A stretch of 21,926 nucleotides of DNA, from assembly GCA_011372105.1 (NCBI GenBank), contig DRTT01000143.1:1-21926 (forward strand). The letters run 5' to 3'. Each line of letters opens with the position of its first letter. The stretch's first letter is position 1. Under the pieces are notes generated by a model that was given only the letters and a program-made list of their open reading frames with translations, was not told the DNA's origin and ran no database searches. The translations under genes and the position numbers were made by a program. Source of the DNA: Candidatus Aerophobota bacterium (GTDB lineage: Bacteria > Aerophobota > Aerophobia > Aerophobales > B3-G15). Of this stretch, positions 7,874 to 15,623 are shown piece by piece.

Positions 7874-8626
7874 TTGTCAGGACATTCTAAGTGGAGCAGT
7901 ATAAAACACAAAAAAGCAAAAAAGGACGCTCAGAAGGGAAAACTTTTCAGTAAGCTGGCTCGAAAAATAACAATAGAGGCAAAGCAGGGAGGGGGTGATA
8001 TTGACAAAAATCCAGCACTTCGTATGGCCGTGGAAAAAGCACAGGAAGCTGGAATGCCCAAGGAAAATATAACAAAAGCTATAAAAAGGGGAACAGGGGA
8101 GCTTCCTGGAGTGAGTTATGAGCAGATAACCTGTGAAGGATATGGACCGGGTGGAGTTGCTCTTTTAATTGAGGCTGTGACTGACAATAAAAGAAGAGTT
8201 ATCTCTGAAATAAGGCATATATTGACCAGCAATGGGGGGCACATGGGAGAAACTGGTTGCGTAAGCTGGCTTTTTGAAAGAAAAGGTTCTGTTGTATTTG
8301 ATAAGAGAAATATCGATGAGGATAAAATTATGGAGCTTGCAATTGAAATAGGAGCGGAAGATATCAAAGAAGATGAAAACACCATGGAGATAATATTCCC
8401 TCCTGAAGAATTTGGAAAGGTCAAAGAGAAAATTAAAGAAGCAGGACTGAAACCTGACCTTTTAGAACTCACCATGGTTCCTCAAACTGTCGTTCCTCTG
8501 GAAGAGAAAGAGGCCATACAAATGTTGAAATTAATGGATGCTCTTGAGGAAATGGAGGAGGTGCAAAATGTGTATGCTAATTTTGATATACCTGAGGAAA
8601 TAATGGAGAAAGCTTCCTCAAAATGA
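7874..8626 (+). CDS. yebC: YebC/TACO1 family protein
   Basis: The 250-residue protein starts MSGHSKWSSIKHKKAKKDAQKGKLFSKLARKI, the family hallmark, and keeps the central YGPGGVALLIEAVTDNKRR and GGHMGETGCVSWLFERKG motifs. YebC proteins were long annotated as transcriptional regulators; their mitochondrial relative TACO1 and later bacterial work point to a role in translation at difficult sequences such as polyproline. I chose the TTG at 7874, because it gives the canonical N-terminus and lies 6 bases after an AGGGGTG site. The GTG at 7865 would overlap that site and add three residues. It is first in a tight operon: its stop overlaps the tldD start (ATGA). ruvC, often beside yebC, is absent here. 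Confidence 0.95.
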   Translation: MSGHSKWSSIKHKKAKKDAQKGKLFSKLARKITIEAKQGGGDIDKNPALRMAVEKAQEAGMPKENITKAIKRGTGELPGVSYEQITCEGYGPGGVALLIEAVTDNKRRVISEIRHILTSNGGHMGETGCVSWLFERKGSVVFDKRNIDEDKIMELAIEIGAEDIKEDENTMEIIFPPEEFGKVKEKIKEAGLKPDLLELTMVPQTVVPLEEKEAIQMLKLMDALEEMEEVQNVYANFDIPEEIMEKASSK

Positions 8627-9984
8627 AAACTCATCTTCTTTCCTGCTTAAACAAGATTAAGGCAGAGTATGCAGAAATAAGGTGGGAAGAAAGAGTAACA
8701 ACCTACATACATTGGGTAGGAAAAGAGCTTGAGGCAATAGGAACCTCTAAAGAAAAAGGTGGATGCGTAAGAATTAAAGGAAAGGCAGGATGGGGGTTTT
8801 CCTCCTTCAACAATCTGGATAATCTCCCCTTTTATCTTGACCTGACTTTAAAGCAATCTTTGCTCCCAAAAGGGGACCCTGTTATTCTTGCACCTGTTAC
8901 TCCAGTCCAGAAAATCATACCTGGAAGCTGTAAAAAAGACCCCCGCAAAATTGACCTTGAAGAAAAATACAGGCTTTCTTCCCATTACAATAAAATACTT
9001 CTCTCTGCACCGGAAATTCAGACCTCGGATCTGAGGTATGTTGACCTTTATCTTGTCAAATATTTTGCCAATTCTGAAGGAACCTATATTCAGCAGGAGA
9101 TCTTTTACACTCTCTTAGGGATGGCCTCTATCGCAAGAAAAGGAGGAAACATACAGTCTGCCCATGAAGGTGTGGGAGGAGTGGGGGGATATGAGCTCGT
9201 AGAAAATCAGGAAGAAAAAGCAGAAAGAGCAGTTAAAAGAGCAATTCAGCTCCTTGACGCAGAACCTGCCAAAGGAGGAAGATATACTGTGGTTATAGAC
9301 CCTGAACTAAGTGGTGTTTTTGCTCATGAGGCTTTCGGACATCTTTCTGAGGCAGATTTTCTCTTTGAAAATGAACGTCTTCTTCAGATAATGAAATTAG
9401 GCCGGCGTTTTGGAGGTGAAATCCTTAATATTGTTGATCAACCCACCATTCCAGGAGAAGGGGGATTTTATCTTTACGATGATGAGGGAGTTCCAGCTGG
9501 GAAAACCTACCTTATAAAAGAAGGAAAACTTGTAGGGAGACTTCACTCAAGAGAGACTGCGGCAAAGATGGGAGAAAAACCAACAGGTAATGCTCGAGCT
9601 ATAAGCTATGAGTATCCACCTATAGTAAGAATGAGTAACACCTATATAGAAAAAGGAGAGAAAAGTAAAGAAGAGATAATCTCTGAAGTAAAAGAGGGAA
9701 TATACGCAAGAGGATTTAGAGGAGGCCAGACAAACCTTGAAATGTTCACTTTCGCACCTGAGGAAGGTTACATAATAAAAAATGGGAAGCTGGGAAAAAG
9801 AATAAGAGATTTTAATTTAACCGGCAATATCTTTACCACACTTTCAAAAATTGATGCTATAGGAAATGATCTTGTTTTGTTTACAGGACCGGGAGGATGT
9901 GGTAAAGACGGTCAATCACCTCTCCCTGTATCCACAGGAGGTCCTCATATTCGGATAAGGGAACTTGTGGTAGGAGGCAGATAG
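8623..9984 (+). CDS. tldD: TldD, zinc metalloprotease subunit
   Basis: TldD is the catalytic half of the TldD-TldE protease, which degrades unfolded or small peptides inside the chamber of a heterodimer; in some bacteria it processes the antibiotic peptide microcin B17 and degrades CcdA. The zinc-binding HExxxH motif is seen as HEAFGH at residues 235-240, followed by the family sequence LSEADF. Further conserved parts are DDEGVPAGKTYLIKEG, LHSRETAAKMGEKPTGNARA and the C-terminal TGPGGCGKDGQSPLPVSTGGP. At 453 residues it is close to the family norm. It overlaps yebC by four bases and is followed after one base by tldE, so translation is probably coupled. Confidence 0.95.
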   Translation: MKTHLLSCLNKIKAEYAEIRWEERVTTYIHWVGKELEAIGTSKEKGGCVRIKGKAGWGFSSFNNLDNLPFYLDLTLKQSLLPKGDPVILAPVTPVQKIIPGSCKKDPRKIDLEEKYRLSSHYNKILLSAPEIQTSDLRYVDLYLVKYFANSEGTYIQQEIFYTLLGMASIARKGGNIQSAHEGVGGVGGYELVENQEEKAERAVKRAIQLLDAEPAKGGRYTVVIDPELSGVFAHEAFGHLSEADFLFENERLLQIMKLGRRFGGEILNIVDQPTIPGEGGFYLYDDEGVPAGKTYLIKEGKLVGRLHSRETAAKMGEKPTGNARAISYEYPPIVRMSNTYIEKGEKSKEEIISEVKEGIYARGFRGGQTNLEMFTFAPEEGYIIKNGKLGKRIRDFNLTGNIFTTLSKIDAIGNDLVLFTGPGGCGKDGQSPLPVSTGGPHIRIRELVVGGR

Positions 9985-9985
9985 A

Positions 9986-11281
9986 GTGAAAAAAATTTTA
10001 GAGAAAGCTCTTTGTGAAGCTGAGGAAGCAGAAGTTTACAGAGAAGAATTTCAAAATACAACGGTTAGTTTTCAATCTAACCGTTTAAAATCCCTTGATA
10101 ACTCCTTCGGGGAAGGAATAGGACTTCGGGTGATAAAAAATGGCAAAATAGGATTTTCCAGCATCACAAATAAAGAAGACGCAGATTTCTTAGTAAAATC
10201 GGCAATATCCTCAAGTTCTATAGGAGAAAATGCTTTTTTTAAGTTTCCCCCTTCCTCTTCTAAAATCCCCAAGGTAAAATGTTTTGACCCTGACATCCTT
10301 TCACTTCCCGTAGAAAAAATGATTGACGAAGGGGAAAGAACAATTAAGGCCATTTTAAAAGAATTCCCTCATCTGCAATGTGAAGCTGAAATAGATAAAA
10401 CAATTGTCAAAATTTCTATTTTAAATAGTGCCGGGCTATCTTTCAGCTACGAGAAAACCTTCTACTCCTTCTTCATCTATGCCTTCCAGGCTCAAGAGGG
10501 GGATTTCTTAGGAGTGGGAGAGGAAAATTCAAGCTGTAAATATCATGACTGGTCAGAGATACTTGTTCAAAAAATCGTGGATAAAATAAAATTATCTCAA
10601 AAGAGAGCCACTATTGAAAAAGGAGTGTATCCTGTTATTTTTACTTCCAAGGCTATGCCTGCTATCTTCAGTCCTCTGAAAAGAGGTATAAATGGGAAGT
10701 TTGTCCACAAAAAAGTTTCTCCTCTTTTTTTAAAACTCAACCAGAAAATAGTATCACCTGACCTTACTATTGTGGATGATGCCACGTTTCCCTATGCAAG
10801 GGCTTCCTCCCCTGTAGATGGAGAAGGTGTTCCTTCCCGTAAAACTTTTATAATTAAAAACGGCGTTTTAAAAAACTTCATTTATGACCTCCAAACTGCA
10901 GGACTTATGAAAACAAAAACTACAGCAAACGCTGCAAGAGATTACGACAGCCTTCCCTCTCCCTCCACTACCAACTTTATAATATCCCCAGGTGAGTTTT
11001 CCCTGGAGGAGATGATTAAAGATATAAAAGAAGGATTAATTGTTGACCAGGTGATTGGAGCAGGACAGAGCAATGTTCTTATGGGAGAGTTTTCTGTAAA
11101 TCTTGACCTGGGATTCAAAGTAGAAAACGGGAAAATAAAAGGTAGAATTAAAGATGTTATGGCTACAGGTAATGTATACGAACTTTTAAGTAACATAAGG
11201 GGAATAGGAAAAGAGGCAATCTTTGTTGGATCCAACTATACCCCTCCTTTCTATTTTGCTAAAATTAATATAGCTGCCTGA
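9986..11281 (+). CDS. tldE: TldE/PmbA, non-catalytic partner of TldD
   Basis: The 431-residue protein matches the TldE (PmbA) family, which forms the heterodimer with TldD but lacks the HExxxH zinc site; none is present here. Recognisable parts are FSYEKTFYSFFIYAF, PVIFTSKAMPAIFSP, the segment PSPSTTNFIISPGEFSLEEMI, and the ending VMATGNVYELLSNIRGIGKE. The GTG start at 9986 follows GGAGG in the end of tldD with an 8-base gap and lies one base after the tldD stop. The 1:1 gene pairing with tldD is the usual arrangement and supports a working protease. Confidence 0.93.
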   Translation: MKKILEKALCEAEEAEVYREEFQNTTVSFQSNRLKSLDNSFGEGIGLRVIKNGKIGFSSITNKEDADFLVKSAISSSSIGENAFFKFPPSSSKIPKVKCFDPDILSLPVEKMIDEGERTIKAILKEFPHLQCEAEIDKTIVKISILNSAGLSFSYEKTFYSFFIYAFQAQEGDFLGVGEENSSCKYHDWSEILVQKIVDKIKLSQKRATIEKGVYPVIFTSKAMPAIFSPLKRGINGKFVHKKVSPLFLKLNQKIVSPDLTIVDDATFPYARASSPVDGEGVPSRKTFIIKNGVLKNFIYDLQTAGLMKTKTTANAARDYDSLPSPSTTNFIISPGEFSLEEMIKDIKEGLIVDQVIGAGQSNVLMGEFSVNLDLGFKVENGKIKGRIKDVMATGNVYELLSNIRGIGKEAIFVGSNYTPPFYFAKINIAA

Positions 11282-11315
11282 CCAATCAAAAATCGGAAAG
11301 GTGATTTATAAAATT

Positions 11316-11849
11316 ATGAAAAAGGGATTAATTCAGGTTTATACTGGAAATGGAAAAGGTAAAACAACTGCAGCCATAGGCCAGGCAATAAGAGCTATGG
11401 GGAGGGGATGGAGGATTATGGTTGTTTTCTGGCTTAAAGGAGAGAGAACATCAGGAGAAATGGAAATTCTAAAAAAGCTTGGAGCAAAGGTTATTTTCTG
11501 GGGAGAAGAGTACGGGAAAAAACTTATAACCGGCAAACCAGTTGGAAACAAAGATAACATAAAAAAAGAAGCAAAGGATTTTCTTAACAAAATAAAAGGG
11601 ATTATAGAAAAAGAAAGATATGACCTTCTCATAATGGATGAGATAAATGTAGCTTTACATTATGGTTTTATAGAAGAAAAAGAAATTTTAGATTTTTTAA
11701 AAGAAAAACCATCCTCTCTTGAGCTCATTTTAACAGGACGCAAAGCACTTCAAAGTATAATTTGTATGGCGGACCTTGTAACAGAGGTAAAAAAAATAAA
11801 ACATCCCTATAACAGCAAAATAAAGGCAAGGGGAGGAATCGAATACTAA
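11316..11849 (+). CDS. cobO: Corrinoid adenosyltransferase, CobO/BtuR type
   Basis: CobO transfers the adenosyl group of ATP to cob(I)alamin (or cobyrinate diamide), making adenosylcobalamin. The 177-residue protein has the family P-loop TGNGKGKTTAA (10-20), the LLIMDEINVALHYG acidic motif, LILTGRKA, and the C-terminal ADLVTEVKKIKHPYNSKIKARGGIEY that closes the active site. I start at the ATG at 11316, which gives MKKGLIQVYTG as in the family and follows an AAAGGTGAT site (11297-11305). A GTG at 11301 lies inside that site. The product is needed by the B12-dependent ribonucleotide reductase encoded about 5 kb downstream. It belongs to the same operon as tldDE. Confidence 0.95.
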   Translation: MKKGLIQVYTGNGKGKTTAAIGQAIRAMGRGWRIMVVFWLKGERTSGEMEILKKLGAKVIFWGEEYGKKLITGKPVGNKDNIKKEAKDFLNKIKGIIEKERYDLLIMDEINVALHYGFIEEKEILDFLKEKPSSLELILTGRKALQSIICMADLVTEVKKIKHPYNSKIKARGGIEY

Positions 11850-11853
11850 CAGA

Positions 11854-13575
11854 ATGAGATGGGCAAAAAGTTTATTCCTCATCTTAAAAAAGATAGAAGG
11901 AAAAGGATACAGAGCATACAAACAAATTGAGGGAGCATATGAATTCCCCGAATTTTGCCTTTATATAGACCATGTTCAACAGGACCCTTATGCCCCACCA
12001 AGCAGAGTAAGAGTTAGAGTGAAGCAAAGGAATGCAAAAATACCCCCTCGCCTTTTTAAAAACAGAATAAGAAAAATAGCCCTGGAAGATTACCTTACCC
12101 GCTGCTTTGCAAAAAATATTCATCAGGTTGCAAAAGGGAAAAGAGGAAGCGGGAAAAGTGGAAAAATAACCATCCTCCCCTGCAGCCAAAAAGTCCTTGA
12201 GAGAACCTGTATGAAGGTAAATGAAGAGTTTGTAGAGGTAAGATTTTTTGTAGGTCTTCCAGCAAGGGGAAGAAAAATTCTGGGAAAAGAAGCAGAGGAA
12301 ATGTTTTTTAAAGAAGTTCCTTTAATCGTTAAAAATTCTCTCTTTCATGAAAAAATCTCTTGCAAGGAGCTTGAAAGACACATCTATACAGTAGAGGACG
12401 CACAATATATAAGAGATCACCTTAAAGAAAGAGGACTTGTGGCTTTTGTCGGAAACAACTCTCATCTTCCCCGCGCAAGTGGAGTGGATGAAAGACCCCT
12501 TTTAAGTGAGAAAGTAATCCCCTTTACCTCTCCACCTTCACTTGAGGTAACTTTTAACCTTCCAAATTCTGGTACAATAAAGGGTATGGGAATCCCACAA
12601 GGAATAACCCTCATTGTGGGAGGAGGGTATCATGGAAAGTCAACCTTGCTAAATGCCCTTGCAGCAGGGTGTTACAATCATATTCCCGGAGACGGAAGAG
12701 AGTGGGTGGTTACAGTAGAAGATGCTGTTAAAATAAGAGCAGAGGATGGCAGGTTTATAAGTAATGTGGACATATCCCCTTTTATTAATCATCTTCCATT
12801 TGGAGAAGATACAACCTCCTTTTCCACAAAAAATGCATCAGGTAGCACCTCACAAGCAGCAAATATCATTGAGGCTCTGGAAGCAGGGACGAGTCTTCTG
12901 CTTATAGATGAAGATACCTCAGCAACAAATTTTATGATTAGAGACGAGAGGATGCAGGAGCTTGTAGTAAAAGAAAAAGAGCCAATCACTCCCTTGATTG
13001 ATAAGATAAAGCTTCTCTACAGAGATCTCAAAGTTTCGACTATCCTTGTTATGGGAGGCTCAGGGGACTACTTTGATGTAGCAGATACGGTAATTATGCT
13101 TGATAGTTACAGAGTATTTGATGTCTCAGAGAAAGCAAGAACTATCGCAAAAAAACACAGAACTTCCCGCCGATTTGAAGGAGGAGAAAGCTTCGGCAAA
13201 GTAAAGGAAAGATTTCCCCTTAAGGAAAGCTTTAATCCATATAAAGCAGGGAAAGTAAATATCAAAACGAGAGGAAAGGAAAAACTTATCTTTGGAAAAG
13301 AAGTTATTGATCTAAGCTGTGTAGAACAAATAGTAGAAGAGGCTCAGGTAAAAAGTATAGGAGATATAATTTACTACATGGCAAAAAATATTTTTAACGA
13401 AAATATTTCTTTAAGAAAATCCCTTGATATCGTTGAAGAAAAAATTAAAAAAGGAGAAATTGATACTCTTTTCAGGATAAAATCTGGGGAATACGCTCTT
13501 CCCCGACGTCAGGAAATAGCAGCATCCATTAATCGTCTTCCCTCTTTAAAATGCAAAACTTTAAAAAATGCTTGA
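11854..13575 (+). CDS. Predicted ATPase of the ABC class (COG3044 family)
   Basis: The 573-residue protein is recognisable as the soluble ABC-class ATPase family that includes the trypanosome RNA-editing protein MRB1590. There are no membrane segments. The N-terminal part has GKGYRAYKQIEGAYEF (16-31) and DHVQQDPYAPPSRVRVRV (39-56), typical of the family. The ATP site comprises Walker A GGGYHGKST (256-264), an unusual signature SGSTSQAAN (329-337) and Walker B LLLIDEDTSATNF (348-360). The protein ends with PRRQEIAASINRL. The bacterial role is unknown; RNA or nucleic-acid handling is inferred only from MRB1590. It begins 4 bases after cobO; the GGAGG at its start region is rather distant, so translation may be coupled. 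The TGA stop is buried in the next promoter. Confidence 0.88.
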   Translation: MRWAKSLFLILKKIEGKGYRAYKQIEGAYEFPEFCLYIDHVQQDPYAPPSRVRVRVKQRNAKIPPRLFKNRIRKIALEDYLTRCFAKNIHQVAKGKRGSGKSGKITILPCSQKVLERTCMKVNEEFVEVRFFVGLPARGRKILGKEAEEMFFKEVPLIVKNSLFHEKISCKELERHIYTVEDAQYIRDHLKERGLVAFVGNNSHLPRASGVDERPLLSEKVIPFTSPPSLEVTFNLPNSGTIKGMGIPQGITLIVGGGYHGKSTLLNALAAGCYNHIPGDGREWVVTVEDAVKIRAEDGRFISNVDISPFINHLPFGEDTTSFSTKNASGSTSQAANIIEALEAGTSLLLIDEDTSATNFMIRDERMQELVVKEKEPITPLIDKIKLLYRDLKVSTILVMGGSGDYFDVADTVIMLDSYRVFDVSEKARTIAKKHRTSRRFEGGESFGKVKERFPLKESFNPYKAGKVNIKTRGKEKLIFGKEVIDLSCVEQIVEEAQVKSIGDIIYYMAKNIFNENISLRKSLDIVEEKIKKGEIDTLFRIKSGEYALPRRQEIAASINRLPSLKCKTLKNA

Positions 13576-13600
13576 CAAATCCTCTTTATTTTCCTAATCT
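13572..13600 (+). promoter_or_regulatory. Promoter of the rrf2-led operon
   Basis: TTGACA (13572-13577), 17 bases, TAATCT (13595-13600) lie upstream of the Rrf2 regulator. The TGA stop of the ATPase gene (13573-13575) is inside the -35 box. Rrf2 regulators often control their own operon, so an operator may overlap this site, but I see no clear palindrome. Confidence 0.65.
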
Positions 13601-13630
13601 TTAAACAATTGAAACCCTTGTGAAAATAAA

Positions 13631-14080
13631 ATGAAAGTCTCCACAAAAGGAAGATATGGACTAAGAGCTATGGTAGAGCTTGCTAAAAATTACGGATCTT
13701 TCCCCCTTTCCGTAAAGAGTATTTCTCAATCACAGAACGTATCTTTTTCCTATATGGAGCAAATTTTAAACCGTTTAAATAAAGCAAGACTTGTCCGAAG
13801 TATAAAAGGTGTTGGAGGAGGATTTATTCTTGCCAGAAGACCTGAAAATATAAAAATAATCGAAATTCTCTCAGCCCTGGAGGATACTATAACACCGGTT
13901 TTTTGTGTGGAAAATCCAGAAAGTTGCAAAAAAACAAAAAATTGCGTTGCACATCTTTTCTGGAAAAAGCTGGACGCAAAAATAAAAGAGGTCTTAAGAA
14001 CAACAACTCTTAAAGACCTTTGTGAGTGGGAGAAAAAGCGGCAGATCAAAAGAGATGAGGATTTTCTCATGGAGGATTAA
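13631..14080 (+). CDS. Rrf2/IscR-family Fe-S responsive transcriptional regulator
   Basis: The 149-residue protein opens MKVSTKGRYGLRAMVELA, the Rrf2 winged-helix signature, followed by SISQSQNVSFSYMEQILNRLNKARLVRSIKGVGGGFILARR, the recognition helix and wing. Three cysteines, C92, C99 and C105, fall almost exactly where IscR has its [2Fe-2S] ligands (C92, C98, C104), so it probably senses Fe-S status or sulfur supply rather than being a cluster-free member such as CymR. It has its own promoter and no strong Shine-Dalgarno site. It heads a run with a NIL ferredoxin and mnmA, whereas Rrf2 genes elsewhere often precede iscS-iscU or iscS-mnmA. Its targets are unknown. Confidence 0.93.
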   Translation: MKVSTKGRYGLRAMVELAKNYGSFPLSVKSISQSQNVSFSYMEQILNRLNKARLVRSIKGVGGGFILARRPENIKIIEILSALEDTITPVFCVENPESCKKTKNCVAHLFWKKLDAKIKEVLRTTTLKDLCEWEKKRQIKRDEDFLMED

Positions 14081-14494
14081 ATGAGTGTTTTAAAAAAGAA
14101 ATTAGCTTTAAAATTTCCCCGACATCTTGTAAGAGAACCTATAACCTACAGGCTTGTTAAAGATTATGATCTTGTGGTCAACATCATAAAAGCAAAGATT
14201 ACACCTTACGAGGAAGGAAGATTGGATCTTGAGGTGAGCGGAAAAAAAGAGGCTATAGAAAAAGGTATAGGTTACCTTAAAAAAATAGGGGTTGAGGTCA
14301 AACCCCTGATACAGGAAATCAAGTGGAATCCTGAAAAATGCAACCATTGCACAGTCTGTGTTCCTTTATGCCCTGCGGGGGCTTTTAATGTGGAAGAAAA
14401 AGAAAGGGTTGTTTCTTTTAATGATGAAAAATGCATAGCTTGCGGGATTTGTGTCCAAGCCTGCCCTTATAGAGCTATTGAGATTATTTTTTAA
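14081..14494 (+). CDS. NIL-domain 2[4Fe-4S] ferredoxin
   Basis: The 137-residue protein joins an N-terminal NIL domain (about 5-78; the ACT-like fold also found at the C-terminus of methionine transporter MetN) to a bacterial ferredoxin with two CxxCxxCxxxC sets (C87, C90, C93, C97 with C118, C121, C124, C128). In methanogens and some anaerobic bacteria such proteins act with a DUF39 protein to form homocysteine from aspartate semialdehyde and sulfide. No DUF39 gene is in this window. It starts directly at the Rrf2 stop codon (TAAATG), so the regulator and ferredoxin are translated together and likely share a sulfur or methionine role. The architecture is certain; the function is inferred. 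Confidence 0.9.
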   Translation: MSVLKKKLALKFPRHLVREPITYRLVKDYDLVVNIIKAKITPYEEGRLDLEVSGKKEAIEKGIGYLKKIGVEVKPLIQEIKWNPEKCNHCTVCVPLCPAGAFNVEEKERVVSFNDEKCIACGICVQACPYRAIEIIF

Positions 14495-14525
14495 CTTAAG
14501 CTTTCAAATTTTGAGGTGATGCTCT

Positions 14526-15605
14526 TTGAATAAGAAAAGGGTCCTTGTTGCTATGAGTGGAGGAGTAGATAGCTCAACAGCTGCCCACCTTTTAAAAAGC
14601 CGTGGATATGAGGTGATTGGTATAAATATGAGGTTATGGGAGGAAGGGGGGAGATGCTGCAACTTATCTGACACAGAGGATGCTCGCAGAGTAGCTCGGA
14701 AATTGTCCATTCCCCTTTATGTTCTTAACCTTAAAAAGGAGTTTGAGAAGGAGGTTGTGGAATATTTTTGCTGGGAGTATCTTAATGGTCGAACTCCCAA
14801 TCCCTGTATCGTCTGTAATGAAAAAATTAAATTCGGTATTTTACTTAAAAAAGCAAAGGAGTTTGGTGTCTTTTTTATCGCCACCGGGCACTATGCAAAA
14901 GTGGAATTTAACCCCTCAACTAAAAGATATTGCCTTAAAAAAGGGAAGGACCCTAAAAAGGAGCAATCTTATTTTCTCTTTTCCTTATCCCAGAGGCAAC
15001 TCTCTCATACCATTTTTCCTCTTTCTGACCTTACAAAGGAAGAGGTGCGCCAGATAGCAGCAGAAAACAATTTACCTGTGCATGAAAAAAAGGAAAGTCA
15101 GGAAGTTTGCTTTATCAGTCAGAAAAACTATAATGAATTTTTAAAAAATTTCTTTAAAAAAAAAGGAATTTCTCCTTTCAGCGAAGGTTTCATAGTGGAC
15201 AGAGAAGGAAAAATTGTGGGAAGACACAAGGGAATACATCTTTTCACCATTGGTCAGAGAAAAGGCCTGGCAGGAGGAAGAGAAGAACCCTTTTATGTTG
15301 TGGACATAGACAAGAAAAAAAATATTATTACCATTGGCACAAGAGAAGATGTGTATACCCACAGTATGCAGGTATCAAAGGTAAACTGGGTAAGCATACA
15401 GGAACCTGAGAAACCTTTTTATGCCAGAGTAAAGATAAGATCTCAACACCCTGAATCCCTTGCTTATATTTATAAAGTTACAGAAGGAAAATGGAGGGTG
15501 GATTTTCTCCATCCCCAGTGGGCTATCACCCCTGGACAGGCAGCTGTTTTTTATAGAGAAGATACTGTTCTTGGGGGAGGATGGATTGAGAAAGTTATAA
15601 GATAA
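14526..15605 (+). CDS. mnmA: MnmA, tRNA U34 2-thiouridylase
   Basis: MnmA adenylates U34 of Lys, Glu and Gln tRNAs and replaces the 2-oxygen with sulfur. The 359-residue protein shows the PP-loop AMSGGVDSS (9-17), the PNPCIVCNEKIKFG motif (91-104), TGHYAKV and the second catalytic site ESQEVCF (190-196), plus C-terminal TIGQRKGLAGG and GQAAVFY. The cysteines C94, C97 and C195 form a CxxC-plus-C set. E. coli has Asp at the first of these positions, and there a [4Fe-4S] cluster has been proposed, so cluster binding is likely here. The TTG start at 14526 follows GAGGTGAT with a 5-base gap. No cysteine desulfurase gene accompanies it. Confidence 0.96.
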   Translation: MNKKRVLVAMSGGVDSSTAAHLLKSRGYEVIGINMRLWEEGGRCCNLSDTEDARRVARKLSIPLYVLNLKKEFEKEVVEYFCWEYLNGRTPNPCIVCNEKIKFGILLKKAKEFGVFFIATGHYAKVEFNPSTKRYCLKKGKDPKKEQSYFLFSLSQRQLSHTIFPLSDLTKEEVRQIAAENNLPVHEKKESQEVCFISQKNYNEFLKNFFKKKGISPFSEGFIVDREGKIVGRHKGIHLFTIGQRKGLAGGREEPFYVVDIDKKKNIITIGTREDVYTHSMQVSKVNWVSIQEPEKPFYARVKIRSQHPESLAYIYKVTEGKWRVDFLHPQWAITPGQAAVFYREDTVLGGGWIEKVIR

Positions 15606-15623
15606 AAAAAGGAGGAGGTATAA

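Noticed and set aside
12145..12165. Second P-loop (GSGKSGK) in the ABC-class ATPase
   Set aside because: It resembles Walker A only by composition; the true ATP site is GGGYHGKST at residues 256-264, with matching signature and Walker B.
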